Shown in pieces: positions 8,944-18,135 of a stretch of DNA of 64,000 bases (its first letter is position 1; every line of letters starts with the position of its first letter). This DNA is from DASYXT01 sp035934555. GTDB taxonomy: Bacteria > Verrucomicrobiota > Verrucomicrobiia > Limisphaerales > UBA8199. The translations under genes were made by a program, and so were the position numbers. The notes below the pieces were generated by a model. The model was not told the origin of the DNA. It ran no database searches and was given only the letters and a program-made list of their open reading frames with translations. The stretch lies in NCBI GenBank assembly GCA_035934555.1, contig DASYXT010000002.1, forward strand, positions 124,001 to 188,000, written 5' to 3'.

Positions 8944-9900
8944 ATGAGATCAGTCACGCACTCCCCCGGAGCATTCGCGATAGCGCTGTTTGCGGTTTTC
9001 CTCGGCCTTACTGCCATCCGAGGGCAAGCGTTGCCGCCCACGCCCAAGGATTTTTTTAACGATTACGCCGGCGTAGTGCATCCCGCGGTGCGCCAGGAGC
9101 TAAACGACCGATTGCGGACGTTCTGTAAACAGACGTCGCAACAGGTTGTCGTGGCGATCTTCCCCGCCATGGATTCCGCGTTATCACTCGATGACTACAC
9201 GCTCAAACTGGCGAACTCGTGGGCGGTGGGCCAGCGCGGCACAAACAACGGGGTTGTTCTGTTCGTGTTTATCAAGGACCGCAAGATGCGCATTCAGGTT
9301 GGGTCGGGCCTGACCGGGATTCTGACCGACGAGCTCTGCAAGAGAATTCTCGATCAGGACCTGAAGCCTGCGTTTCGGCGTGGGGATTTCGACGGGGGGC
9401 TGGCCGTTGGTGTAGGCTCCATTCTTAGCATCCTTACGAAACCGTTAGCTGGACCGGCTCAGGGCCAAGACCGATTTTACGAGCTGGGCGGCGCGGCGAA
9501 GAAAAGTTTCGAGGAGGGAAAGAGCGAAGTGGCCAGAAAAGATGCGGAGGAATTGTTGACGCTCGCGCCGAAATACAAGGGCGATTGGAATTACGGCAAC
9601 GCCGTGCAGGACGGCAATATTGTGCTGGGGCGGATAGCTTTGAAGGAGGGGCGGTTGGACGAAGCCAGGACGCGCTTGATTGCCGCAGGTCGAAGCCCCG
9701 GTTCGCCGCAGATGGACACGTTCGGGCCAAATATGAGCCTCGCTAAAGATTTGCTGCAAAAGGGAGAGTTGCAAGTGGTGGTGCAATATTTCGGGTTGTG
9801 CAGCAACTTCTGGAAAATGGACAACGGAAAACTGAACCAATGGAGCCAGGAGGTTAAGAGCGGCGAGATCCCCGATTTCGGGGCCAACCTGGTTTACTGA
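8944..9900 (+). CDS. secreted TPM-domain protein (YgcG-like) with C-terminal helical region
   Basis: Signal peptide at residues 1-28, then a TPM domain (about 35-160) with the usual start FNDYAGVVHPAVRQELNDRL, the strand QQVVVAIFP, WAVGQRGTNNGVVLFV and the loop IQVGSGLTGILTD. The rest (about 170-318) is helical and TPR-like (KSEVARKDAEELLTLAPKYKGDW). TPM proteins are exported or membrane-tethered and are linked to photosystem repair or phosphatase activity in some organisms; the role here is unknown. Unlike membrane-anchored TPM proteins it shows no C-terminal span. Confidence 0.85.
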   Translation: MRSVTHSPGAFAIALFAVFLGLTAIRGQALPPTPKDFFNDYAGVVHPAVRQELNDRLRTFCKQTSQQVVVAIFPAMDSALSLDDYTLKLANSWAVGQRGTNNGVVLFVFIKDRKMRIQVGSGLTGILTDELCKRILDQDLKPAFRRGDFDGGLAVGVGSILSILTKPLAGPAQGQDRFYELGGAAKKSFEEGKSEVARKDAEELLTLAPKYKGDWNYGNAVQDGNIVLGRIALKEGRLDEARTRLIAAGRSPGSPQMDTFGPNMSLAKDLLQKGELQVVVQYFGLCSNFWKMDNGKLNQWSQEVKSGEIPDFGANLVY

Positions 9901-9915
9901 GATCATGGACTTAAC

Positions 9916-9987
9916 CACAAAGATCACAAAGATCACAAAGATCACAAAGATCGCAAAGATCGCAAAGATCGCAAAGATCGCAAAAAT
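9916..9987. repeat. 9-bp tandem repeat between convergent genes
   Basis: Eight units in a row: four CACAAAGAT, three CGCAAAGAT and a final CGCAAAAAT. An inverted copy (GATCTTTGTGAT) lies at about 10009-10020, so the transcript could fold back. It sits in the 147-bp space between two converging genes and may serve as a two-way transcription stop; that is inference. Confidence 0.85.
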
Positions 9988-10047
9988 GAAAAAAGCGGCC
10001 GATTTTTGATCTTTGTGATAAAATCCACGCTCCACGCTCCCACGCTC

Positions 10048-13000
10048 TCACGGCGTAACAATGCGATAGAAGCGGCTGGGGGCGGCAGGTACATGCGGAT
10101 CAACCAAAACGAACGGCGCCGCAGTGGGCACGTTGGTGCTCACGGAGGTCCAGTTCACCAGGTTGGTGCTGGATTGGAGGATGTAGGTTCTGCCCGTCGG
10201 GGCATAGTACAGCAATTGGAAGGAACCATCGGGTCGGAAACCGGGCGCCAGAATGGTGTACATCGGCGGGACGATGGTAAAGGCTGCCGCAGCCGGGCCG
10301 CTGTTGGAGGTTCGAGGTTGCGAGGCGACGGCCTGGACGCTGGCGCTGGCCGTCAGCCGGAATGGGCCGGTATAGAGGAGCGAGTTGGTGGTGGGGGCGG
10401 ACCCATCGAGTGTGTAATAGAGAGTCGAGTTGGGCGTGGAATCCGAGAGGGTGACGGTTACGGAATTGGTAAAAAGCCCGCCGGAGGGCGCGATCAAGGG
10501 CGTGGCCAGAAAGAGGGAGTTGCCGAAGATGGAGAGGGCATTTTTTGCGCCGACGAAAACCTTGCCATTGATAACGGTGGGCGTGGTCATCTTGACAGCG
10601 GGGCCGGGGTTGTCGCGGGCGAGGTTTTGGCTGCTATTGTAAAGTTCAAGCGCGAGGTTGTTGGCGTTGTAGGCGTGCAAGACGCCGGGGCCGCCGCCGC
10701 CGGCCGCGTCTGGTTGGATGGTCCAAACGATGCCATTGTTGGTGCCATTGGCTGAAATGGAGGGCGTGCCACCTAAGCCGTTGAAACGGGTGGTCGCCCT
10801 GGAAGTGGGGGTGGGGACAATCACGCCATTAGTAATGAGGAAGGCCTTCATGACGTCGCCCGAGCCTTGATAGAAAATATGATGGTTGAAGTAAGCGGGG
10901 GAGCTCCAGACGCCGCCAATGGCGCCGGGCAGTTCCTGCACGATCTGACTGTCATTGGCCTGGTTGAACTGCCCCATATTGTCGCGATCGAGCAGGTAGA
11001 TGGTTCCTTCTTTGCCGGCGCCGAGCAAGAGGTGAGGGTGGCTGGCGCTGCCGACAGAATCCGGCAACAAGAGCGACCCACCGGAGCCGAGGTCGGTGTC
11101 GTTGGCGGCGAGAGCGGCCTGGTTGTAGGGTGTGAAATAGTCGGCGACTGCCAGACCGTTGGTGGTCGAAAGTTTGACAAAGGTGTCGCCATAATCGCCG
11201 CCGTTGGTATTTGCGCTAAAACTACCATTGGCGGTTTCAAAGAAGAGATTGTTGCCAGCGTCAGCGCAGAGGCCGTCACCGCCCATCCAGAGGGCGCCTT
11301 CGGCGGCATTGATGCCGAAGGCGGCGATGGAGGCATTGGGGGTGGTGCAAAATCCATTGCTGGGGAATGGTTGAAGCGTGGCGGCGTTGAACCCAAGCAC
11401 CCAGCCGTGATACGGGTCGGTGTCGGCATAACTGCCGTAGGCGACATACAACCTTCCGCCGGCGAGAGTCAGGCCGGGACGCTGATTTTCCTGGCGCGGG
11501 TTGAAGCTGACGATGCCGTTGATGCTGTCCACGCCCGTACCCGGAACGGAGTTTGTCACTACGACGGGGCTGTAGGGGCGTTCGGCGCCGGTGGTGATAT
11601 CGAGAGCGTGGATGCGGTGGTAATAATTGGTGGTGGCGCCAACTTCGCGGGTATGAACATTCACATAAAGCGTGCCTGAGCCGAGGTCAATGACGGGTGT
11701 GCCGGTGATTCCTACGACCGGCCGGATGTCGGGATAAGAAGTCGAGAAACGGTTTCCGAATTCGCCGTTGCCGCTAAAGACGGCGATGCCAAGGTTGGTT
11801 TGCCAGAGCAATCCGCCATTAGTCCCGGCATTGCTGTCCGCATCGAAGGCATACACGGTGTTGTTCTCGGTGACGACAAAGACAGCGTTATGGATACCTT
11901 GCCCGGGCACGGCGAGGCCGGAGACGTACAAAGGTTGGGCGAAGATCTGGCCATCGGTTGGATAGGTGAGCAACCGGCCGAAAGTGGAAGCGTTCACATT
12001 GGCTGGGGTGAGGAGCACTTCATTGGTATTGGCGCCCTGCCGGGAATTGTCGTTGTGATAAGTGCAAACGTTCAGGGCGGAGGGGTTGGGCGGAGGCAGA
12101 ACGGTGAGAATGGCGGGCAAGCTGTTGGTCGCGCCCAATGCGTTCGAAGCCACCAGCGTGTAAGTACCTGCCTCGTTCGGTTGCAGCGAGGCGAGCGTCA
12201 GACTGCTGGCGGTCGCATTGAGGATGTTGGCGCCATCGTGCTGCCACTGTAATTGCATCGGCAGCGTCCCGACGACGGAGGCGGCGAATGTCACCAACCC
12301 GCCGATGTAGTTTGTGTTGGAGGCCGGGGCGGGCTGCATCGCAAAAACCGGCGCGCTGGGCGGATTAATCGTCACTGTCAGAGCCGGGCTGGTATTGGTG
12401 CCAGAAGGACCGCCGACGATGACGGCATAGTTTCCTGAATCCGATACCGTCGCGTTAGTCAGGACGAGCATGGCGGACGTGCCCCAGGAAATATTGGCGC
12501 CGTCCTTTTGCCACTGATATTGGAAAGGCGGTGTCCCCGCTACCAAGACGTTCAAAGTGACAGAGGTTCCCGCAAAGACGGTATTGGAAGGCGAAGCGGT
12601 TGGAAGCTGTGGGTAGGTGGATAACGGGACCGACCACCGCCCGGCCTGGTAGGCGGCAATGTCGGCAGGCGTGAGCGCGATATTGGCGACTAACAAATCC
12701 TCCATCCAGCCTTTGAATCCGACATCGGCCGTTGTTTTGCCGACGATAAAGCCGAGACCCTGAATATCAGGCGCGGCGGGGGTTCGGTTGCCAACATTAA
12801 CTCCGTCGAGGTACATCTGCTGTGTGGTACCATCCCAAGTGACGACGATTGCGTGCCAATTGCCGTCCATGGGGTTGGCGGCCAGGCTATTGACGATAAA
12901 ATCGTTCGCAAACCAATAGTCATCGGCGCTGTTCGGACCGTTTAAGCGCAGATTATTAGCCTGGCCGGTCGTGTTGGCGCCCCAGCCAATGAAGCCGCCG

Positions 13001-14268
13001 TTGTTCGGACAGCCCGCATCGACTTTCTCCCAAACGGCGATGCTGTAGGGGTTGGCATTGGTGGGCAGGCCGGCCGGGAATGCGCCTGAGACTGTCGTCA
13101 TGGTGCTGTTGCCATCCAGATATAACGCGCCTCCAAACAGGCCGGCGCTGCTGTAAGCCGGCGTGCCGCTCGCGGTCGTGAGGTTGTTACCCAGGCCACT
13201 GCTGTCGCCGCCCAAATTGCCCGGAACATTGAATTGCCAATAGCCGACGGAGATGTTTCCGGCGTTAGAGCCGGAAACCGTGATGAACGCGCTGGTGCCC
13301 GTCGTGCCGGCAATAGTCGCGCTGACCGTCGCAGTACCGGGCCCGACCGCGGTGATGACGCCGGCGTTGTCCACCGTGAGAACATTTGTGTTGCTGCTGC
13401 TCCAGTTGGTGGCCACGCCCGCCGCCGGTACGTTGGCCGCCTGCAAAAAATTGGCGCTGACTGAGGCCTGCTGGACGACTCCGCCCAGCATGTTTGTGCT
13501 GGTCACGGTGAGGTTGACCGACACCGGCGTCAGGTTGGTTACCAGAACATCCGGACCGGCAACGGCGCTGACAGCGATGTATAAGGGTGAAACGGCGCCG
13601 TTCCAGATACGCAGTTCATCAATGCTGCCGGCGAACATGGGATCGGCGCCAAACTCATCGCGTCCGAGCCAGTTGTTAAAGGTATCGCCGTAATTGGCCG
13701 GCGCGCGGTTGGCAGGGATGTTGGCAGTGGCGACCTGCACCCCGTTCAGATAAAGCCGGGCGGTTGTGCTGGCCGCGTCGTAGGTGACGACGGCGTATTG
13801 CGGTACATTTAACGGCAGCGGTCCAGCCGTATCCACCACATCAATCTCCAGGTTGCCCGGGGCCAAATTGAAGGCCGCGCGGAAATCATCTTCACCACTG
13901 TGAGGGATGAGCGAGAGGTAGGAGGTGCCGGAGCTGGGGGGCTGGCCGGGGCCGGCGGCGCTGTCACCGAAGCACCAGGCTTCGGCCCAAACCGGCCCAC
14001 TATTATCCGTGAGCCAGCATTCGACCGTTATCGAGAGGTCGTTGGAAACGATGCCATCCGGCAGAGACACATAGCCTTGAGGATTGTCCGATGTGCCTCC
14101 TCCCGGCAGGTAAAGGGAATGGTTGGTAACGTAGGCATTGCCGATGAGCGCTCCATCGGCATTTCCAACGGAATCGGAAGCATCGCTGGCGAAGCTGTAT
14201 CGATGTTGCAGGGTTTGGGCCGAGAGCACACCGGCCCAAGCCGGCAGCATCAGAAGCAAGGCAGGCAA
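10048..14268 (-). CDS. giant secreted LamG / Big-2 / Ig / beta-propeller / chitobiase-C protein
   Basis: About 1,400 residues. A hydrophobic export segment precedes a first LamG domain (about 20-230, LQHRYSFASDASDSVG), a Big-2 domain (NVLTVDNAGVITAVGPGTA), a second LamG (about 340-545) and two Ig-like domains. A PQQ-type propeller-like region follows (about 735-1240, with VFVVTENNTVYAFDAD), then a chitobiase C-terminal type domain (TLYYTLDGSAPTTNS) and a C-terminal tail ending in RFYR. It is probably a surface carbohydrate-binding protein. The start is uncertain: the frame stays open into the upstream pseudopilin gene, but the basic n-region KPACRRKTFW has no ATG, GTG or TTG before it. TTG 14268 or ATG 14250 are the nearest usable codons; ATT at 14319 would restore the basic region. 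Confidence 0.82.
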   Translation of the reverse strand: MPALLLMLPAWAGVLSAQTLQHRYSFASDASDSVGNADGALIGNAYVTNHSLYLPGGGTSDNPQGYVSLPDGIVSNDLSITVECWLTDNSGPVWAEAWCFGDSAAGPGQPPSSGTSYLSLIPHSGEDDFRAAFNLAPGNLEIDVVDTAGPLPLNVPQYAVVTYDAASTTARLYLNGVQVATANIPANRAPANYGDTFNNWLGRDEFGADPMFAGSIDELRIWNGAVSPLYIAVSAVAGPDVLVTNLTPVSVNLTVTSTNMLGGVVQQASVSANFLQAANVPAAGVATNWSSSNTNVLTVDNAGVITAVGPGTATVSATIAGTTGTSAFITVSGSNAGNISVGYWQFNVPGNLGGDSSGLGNNLTTASGTPAYSSAGLFGGALYLDGNSTMTTVSGAFPAGLPTNANPYSIAVWEKVDAGCPNNGGFIGWGANTTGQANNLRLNGPNSADDYWFANDFIVNSLAANPMDGNWHAIVVTWDGTTQQMYLDGVNVGNRTPAAPDIQGLGFIVGKTTADVGFKGWMEDLLVANIALTPADIAAYQAGRWSVPLSTYPQLPTASPSNTVFAGTSVTLNVLVAGTPPFQYQWQKDGANISWGTSAMLVLTNATVSDSGNYAVIVGGPSGTNTSPALTVTINPPSAPVFAMQPAPASNTNYIGGLVTFAASVVGTLPMQLQWQHDGANILNATASSLTLASLQPNEAGTYTLVASNALGATNSLPAILTVLPPPNPSALNVCTYHNDNSRQGANTNEVLLTPANVNASTFGRLLTYPTDGQIFAQPLYVSGLAVPGQGIHNAVFVVTENNTVYAFDADSNAGTNGGLLWQTNLGIAVFSGNGEFGNRFSTSYPDIRPVVGITGTPVIDLGSGTLYVNVHTREVGATTNYYHRIHALDITTGAERPYSPVVVTNSVPGTGVDSINGIVSFNPRQENQRPGLTLAGGRLYVAYGSYADTDPYHGWVLGFNAATLQPFPSNGFCTTPNASIAAFGINAAEGALWMGGDGLCADAGNNLFFETANGSFSANTNGGDYGDTFVKLSTTNGLAVADYFTPYNQAALAANDTDLGSGGSLLLPDSVGSASHPHLLLGAGKEGTIYLLDRDNMGQFNQANDSQIVQELPGAIGGVWSSPAYFNHHIFYQGSGDVMKAFLITNGVIVPTPTSRATTRFNGLGGTPSISANGTNNGIVWTIQPDAAGGGGPGVLHAYNANNLALELYNSSQNLARDNPGPAVKMTTPTVINGKVFVGAKNALSIFGNSLFLATPLIAPSGGLFTNSVTVTLSDSTPNSTLYYTLDGSAPTTNSLLYTGPFRLTASASVQAVASQPRTSNSGPAAAAFTIVPPMYTILAPGFRPDGSFQLLYYAPTGRTYILQSSTNLVNWTSVSTNVPTAAPFVLVDPHVPAAPSRFYRIVTP

Positions 14269-14314
14269 GAGCCAAAAGGTCTTGCGGCGACAAGCCGGCT
14301 TCTGCGTCCACGTG

Positions 14315-15178
14315 CTAATAACTTGGGTCGAGCAATCCCGCTTTCGCTGCCGAGTAAGGCCAATTAGGAACCGCGTCCCCCTCGGTGCCGTCGTGCGCCA
14401 AGTTATCGTTATTCCAGCGCTCCCGCCAGAGATGGTTGGCAGGATTACAGGCATCGGTACGCCGGGCGGATTCATAGTGACCATCGGAAAACAAATAGTC
14501 GGTGCGGTAATTGTGGCGGTTGGAGGGCCATTCACTATCAATAACCGAAGTCCGGCTCGGCGAGTCTGTTGGGTCGAGGTTTGCGTCGAAATTGGCATGG
14601 CCGTTGGGCTGGCCTTTGACATCGCCGAGCATCACCATTTGGGAAGGGCTTCGCACCATCGTATCGGTTACCAAACCTTGAGACCAGCCGCCATCGACAT
14701 CGCCACCCAAACCAAGTTGCGGCCGATGCGCCAGATCGCCACCGACCAACCCCCAATCATTGTAGCCGATTGAGAAGCTTGAAGCGGGCGTGACGATCCA
14801 TGGAGAATAGACGCCATTTTCTCCAGTGCCGCCGAGGGACTTGTTGAGATTGGTATCCCACCAGGTATATCCGGCGGCTGCGGGACAAGAGAACGCGTTG
14901 CGATTATTGCCCATATTGGAGAGCAGACGCGTGGGCCACACATAACAGCCGTGGACGGCCGAATAAGAACCGGGATACTGCTTATAATCGGCGGTGTAGG
15001 TGACGATGGCGATGCCCATTTGGCGTTCATTATTGATGCAAGCAGTCTGTTTGGCTTTGGCCTTGGCTCGGGCCAGGGCCGGCAGCAACATGGCCGCCAA
15101 AATGGCAATAATGGCGATGACCACCAGCAACTCGATTAGCGTGAAGGCGCCCTGCGCTGAATCGTTCTTGGAGTTCAT
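14315..15178 (-). CDS. pseudopilin-like protein with H-X9-DG domain, partner of the giant LamG protein
   Basis: 287 residues starting MNSKNDSAQGA, then the prepilin segment FTLIELLVVIAIIAILAAM and a C-terminal H-X9-DG box (RHNYRTDYLFSDGH). It ends within 50 bp of the giant LamG gene, which starts at or inside its last codons, so the two are surely co-transcribed. A 20-bp inverted-repeat operator candidate lies 38 bp upstream. The ATG at 15178 is chosen because it gives a short leader ending in G/A before FTLIE. Pairing of a pseudopilin with a large surface protein suggests a role in its export, which is inference. Confidence 0.92.
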   Translation of the reverse strand: MNSKNDSAQGAFTLIELLVVIAIIAILAAMLLPALARAKAKAKQTACINNERQMGIAIVTYTADYKQYPGSYSAVHGCYVWPTRLLSNMGNNRNAFSCPAAAGYTWWDTNLNKSLGGTGENGVYSPWIVTPASSFSIGYNDWGLVGGDLAHRPQLGLGGDVDGGWSQGLVTDTMVRSPSQMVMLGDVKGQPNGHANFDANLDPTDSPSRTSVIDSEWPSNRHNYRTDYLFSDGHYESARRTDACNPANHLWRERWNNDNLAHDGTEGDAVPNWPYSAAKAGLLDPSY

Positions 15179-15215
15179 TACATTCGATAAGTTAACCCGA
15201 TACGATAAAACGTCA

Positions 15216-15235
15216 TGTGGCATGAAATGGCCACA
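15216..15235 (-). promoter_or_regulatory. 20-bp operator candidate upstream of the pseudopilin-LamG operon
   Basis: Plus-strand text TGTGGCATGAAATGGCCACA; half-sites TGTGGC and GCCACA around 8 nt. Read toward the gene it is TGTGGCC-A-TTTCATGCCACA. One of four nearly identical sites (also 15286, 17994 and 29969), each upstream of a gene for an extracellular protein and each in the same orientation relative to it. Confidence 0.75.
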
Positions 15236-15285
15236 AGTTTGAGGCAAACGACGCCGTCGTTTTCCGTTGTAACCCGGTGAGCGGC

Positions 15286-15305
15286 TGTGGCCAATTCATG
15301 CCACA
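15286..15305 (+). promoter_or_regulatory. 20-bp operator candidate upstream of the GtaA-like gene
   Basis: TGTGGCCAATTCATGCCACA, 38 bp before the preferred GTG start of the downstream gene. It shares the divergent promoter region with the copy at 15216; the two centres are 70 bp apart. It would lie inside the coding region if the earlier GTG at 15287 were used, which is one reason to reject that start. Confidence 0.75.
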
Positions 15306-15343
15306 GGCGCGCATCGCTCATTTTAGTTATCCTGCTGTTATCC

Positions 15344-17902
15344 GTGAAACGAAATATTCTCTGCGCCTTGGCCAGTCTTGTGGCTGTAACCGGCATCGCC
15401 CAAACCTTCCGCCCGCCGGCTGTGCCGTTGGTCACCTTCGACCCGTACCTGAGCATCTGGTCTTGTGCCGACCATTTGACGGATCGCAACACCCAGCACT
15501 GGACCAAACACGAGCATTCGCTGGTGAGCCTGATCCGGGTGGATGGCCAGACCTTCCGGCTCATGGGCGGCGAGCCGGCCAAGCTGCCCCCGTTGCCGCA
15601 AGTCAACCTGAAGGTGACACCCACGCACAGCATTTACGAATTTGAAGGCGCGAACGTCCACGTCACTTTGACATTCCTGACACCGGCCTTGCCGCAGGAC
15701 CTGGATGCGTTGTCGCTGCCCTTGAGCTTCATCACCTGGCAGGTGCGGTCTGTGGACGGAAAAACTCATGCCGTGTCACTTTACGATAGCACAAGTTCCC
15801 AGCTTGTGGTCAACCGGACCAGCGAAAAAGTCACTTGGGCACGGCAACGGGCCGGACGTTTGACCCTGCTCCGCACGGGCACCGCCGACCAGCCCGTGCT
15901 GGGTTCCGGCGGTGATGATCATCGGATCAATTGGGGTTACGCCTACGCCGCCGCACCCACGGGACAATCGAGCGCAGCCATCGGCGCCGATCAAGCTCTG
16001 CTTGAGGCGTTCGTCACAAGCGGCGAATTGCCGTCCCGCGACGACACCCAAATGCCCCGAGCCGTGAACGAACGTCAGCCCGTGATGGCCTTTGCGTTCG
16101 ACCTCGGCAAAGTCGCCGCCGCCCCGGTGTCGCGCCAGGTGATCATCGCTTACGATGAAATCGACGCCATCAAGTATTTTGGGCAAAAGCTGCTGCCTTA
16201 TTGGAAGCGCAACGGGGCGACAGCGCCGGGAATGCTGCAGAAGGCGTCGCGCGATTATCCGAAGCTCGAAGAACGCTGCGCGAGATTTGATAAGGACCTG
16301 CTGGCGGACATGACGAAAGAGGGCGGCGCAAAATACGCCCAGATGTGCGCGCTGGCTTACCGCCAATGCGTGGCGGCGTGCGGTCTGGCCGCGGATGCGA
16401 AGGGCCAGCCGCTGTTCTTCACCAAGGAAAACACCAGCAACGGCGATATCGCCACCGTGGACGTCTTTTACCCGATGGATCCGCAATGGCTTTTGTTGAG
16501 CCCCACCCTGGCCAAGGCGACGCTGGTGCCCATCTTGAGCTACGCCGCTTCGGCGCATTGGAAATTCCCCAACGCGCCTCATGACCTGGGCACTTACCCG
16601 ATCGCGCGCGGCACCGATGACGGCGGTGAAGGCATGCCGGTCGAGGAGAGCGGCAACATGCTGATTCTTTGCGATGCGGTTTGCCAAATTCAGGGCGAGG
16701 CCAAATGGCTTGAGCCCTGGTGGCCGAAGCTGAGCCAGTGGGCGAAGTACCTCGAGCAATACGGGCTGGATCCCGAGGAACAACTTTGCACGGACGATTT
16801 CATGGGGCACCTGGCGCACAATGCCAACCTGTCGGTGAAAGCGATTCTTGGGCTGGCGGCCTACGGGGAGCTTTGCCAGATGCGCGGCGACTCTGCCGAG
16901 GCGCGGCGGTATGCCGAGCTAGCGAAAGTGGATGCCGCCCATTGGGTGAAGGTGGCGGCGGAGGGCGACCATTTCCGGCTGGCCTTCGACAAGCCCAATA
17001 CCTGGAGTCAGAAATATAACCTCGTTTGGGATCGGATTTTGGGGCTGAACGTTTTTCCTCCGACGGTCGCCGAGAAAGAAGTCGCCTTTTACAAGACGGT
17101 CATGCAGCGCTACGGCCTGCCGCTGGATTCACGCACTCACCTGACGAAGACCGACTGGTCCTTTTGGAGCGCTTCACTGGCAGACAACCAGGCGGACTTC
17201 GAGGCCATTATTTCGCCCGTTTACGATTACCTCAACGCGACTACCGCCCGCTCGCCGTTCGCCGATTCCTACCGCACGGACGATATTCACAGCGACGGCA
17301 TGCACGCGCGGCCGGTCATCGGTGGACTCTTTATCAAGATGCTCACCGACCATGATGTCTGGAAAAAATGGGCCAGTGCCGATAAAACCAGAGTTGGGGG
17401 CTGGGCGCCATTGCCGGAGCCGCCGAAAGTCACTGTCGTCGTGCCCACGGCGCAGAGCGCCCCCGCCACCTGGCGTTACACGACCCAACGGCCCCCGCCC
17501 AACTGGACAGCGTCGGACTTTGATGACACCGGCTGGAAGGAAGGGCCGGCCAGTTTTGGCACCCGCGGCACCCCCGGCGCCATTGTCCACACGGATTGGA
17601 ATACGGACGATATCTGGTTGCGCCGCGACGTTACCTTGCCGGAGCGGAAATTTTCGAATCTGCAATTCTACGCCGATCACGATGAGGACGTGGAGATTTA
17701 CGTGAATGGCATCCTGGCTTCGACCGAAGCCGGTTTCACCACGAGCTATATGCCGTTGGACATTCGCCCGCGCGCCTTGCAACAGCTCAAACCCGGCGCG
17801 AAGGTCGAACTTGCCGTCCATTGTCATCAGACCGTCGGCGGCCAAAACATTGATGTGGGCCTGGTGAATGTTGAGGAAGCCAAAAATACCCGACGTGAAT
17901 GA
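15344..17902 (+). CDS. secreted GtaA-type glutaminase-family protein (DUF4964/DUF5127/DUF4965) with C-terminal jelly-roll-like module
   Basis: 852 residues with a signal peptide (MKRNILCALASLVAVTGIAQ). The body follows the fungal and bacterial glutaminase A layout: a short DUF4964-like start (RPPAVPLVTFDPYLSIWS), a DUF5127-like beta domain, then a helical toroid region with TKENTSNGDIATVDVFYPMDPQ, WKFPNAPHDLGTYP and NMLILCDAVCQ. From about residue 695 comes the module also seen in the two GH2 proteins (DIWLRR, HDEDVEIYVNG, CHQTVGGQNIDVGL). The GTG at 15344 is preferred: it begins the signal peptide and leaves the operator outside the gene. True glutaminase activity is uncertain, as many bacterial members are annotated only by family. 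Confidence 0.88.
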   Translation: MKRNILCALASLVAVTGIAQTFRPPAVPLVTFDPYLSIWSCADHLTDRNTQHWTKHEHSLVSLIRVDGQTFRLMGGEPAKLPPLPQVNLKVTPTHSIYEFEGANVHVTLTFLTPALPQDLDALSLPLSFITWQVRSVDGKTHAVSLYDSTSSQLVVNRTSEKVTWARQRAGRLTLLRTGTADQPVLGSGGDDHRINWGYAYAAAPTGQSSAAIGADQALLEAFVTSGELPSRDDTQMPRAVNERQPVMAFAFDLGKVAAAPVSRQVIIAYDEIDAIKYFGQKLLPYWKRNGATAPGMLQKASRDYPKLEERCARFDKDLLADMTKEGGAKYAQMCALAYRQCVAACGLAADAKGQPLFFTKENTSNGDIATVDVFYPMDPQWLLLSPTLAKATLVPILSYAASAHWKFPNAPHDLGTYPIARGTDDGGEGMPVEESGNMLILCDAVCQIQGEAKWLEPWWPKLSQWAKYLEQYGLDPEEQLCTDDFMGHLAHNANLSVKAILGLAAYGELCQMRGDSAEARRYAELAKVDAAHWVKVAAEGDHFRLAFDKPNTWSQKYNLVWDRILGLNVFPPTVAEKEVAFYKTVMQRYGLPLDSRTHLTKTDWSFWSASLADNQADFEAIISPVYDYLNATTARSPFADSYRTDDIHSDGMHARPVIGGLFIKMLTDHDVWKKWASADKTRVGGWAPLPEPPKVTVVVPTAQSAPATWRYTTQRPPPNWTASDFDDTGWKEGPASFGTRGTPGAIVHTDWNTDDIWLRRDVTLPERKFSNLQFYADHDEDVEIYVNGILASTEAGFTTSYMPLDIRPRALQQLKPGAKVELAVHCHQTVGGQNIDVGLVNVEEAKNTRRE

Positions 17903-17993
17903 GTTTGAACGATTTGTGTGCGCGCGGGTGTTGGCAACTGACCACGGCCGCGCTCGGTCGTGCAACATGTAAGGGTAGCCGGGGGCCGCGCTC

Positions 17994-18013
17994 TGTGGCC
18001 ATTTTATGCCACA
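17994..18013 (+). promoter_or_regulatory. 20-bp operator candidate upstream of the four-LamG gene
   Basis: TGTGGCCATTTTATGCCACA, 122 bp before the ATG at 18136 and 91 bp after the GtaA-like stop. Same half-sites and same orientation as the other three copies, so the LamG gene probably has its own promoter as well as any read-through. Confidence 0.72.
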
Positions 18014-18135
18014 TGACAGCTCGATTGAAAAAGCGCAGAATCCCCCCAACTCAGCGACTCACTCATTTAATCTAATCGGATTGGACGCAAGACCAATGAC
18101 CGCATGCCGCAACCTCGAATGAAATTCAAAAACCT

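Noticed and set aside
9916..9987. CRISPR array
   Set aside because: Units are 9 bp, directly adjacent, without spacers, and no cas genes are near.
14319..14622. Long N-terminal extension of the giant LamG protein
   Set aside because: It overlaps the pseudopilin coding region and is unlike a signal peptide.
15216..15305. Sigma-54 promoter reading of the 20-bp sites
   Set aside because: The sites show GG and GC elements but with nine, not ten, bases between them, and the strong inverted symmetry is better explained by a dimeric repressor or activator.
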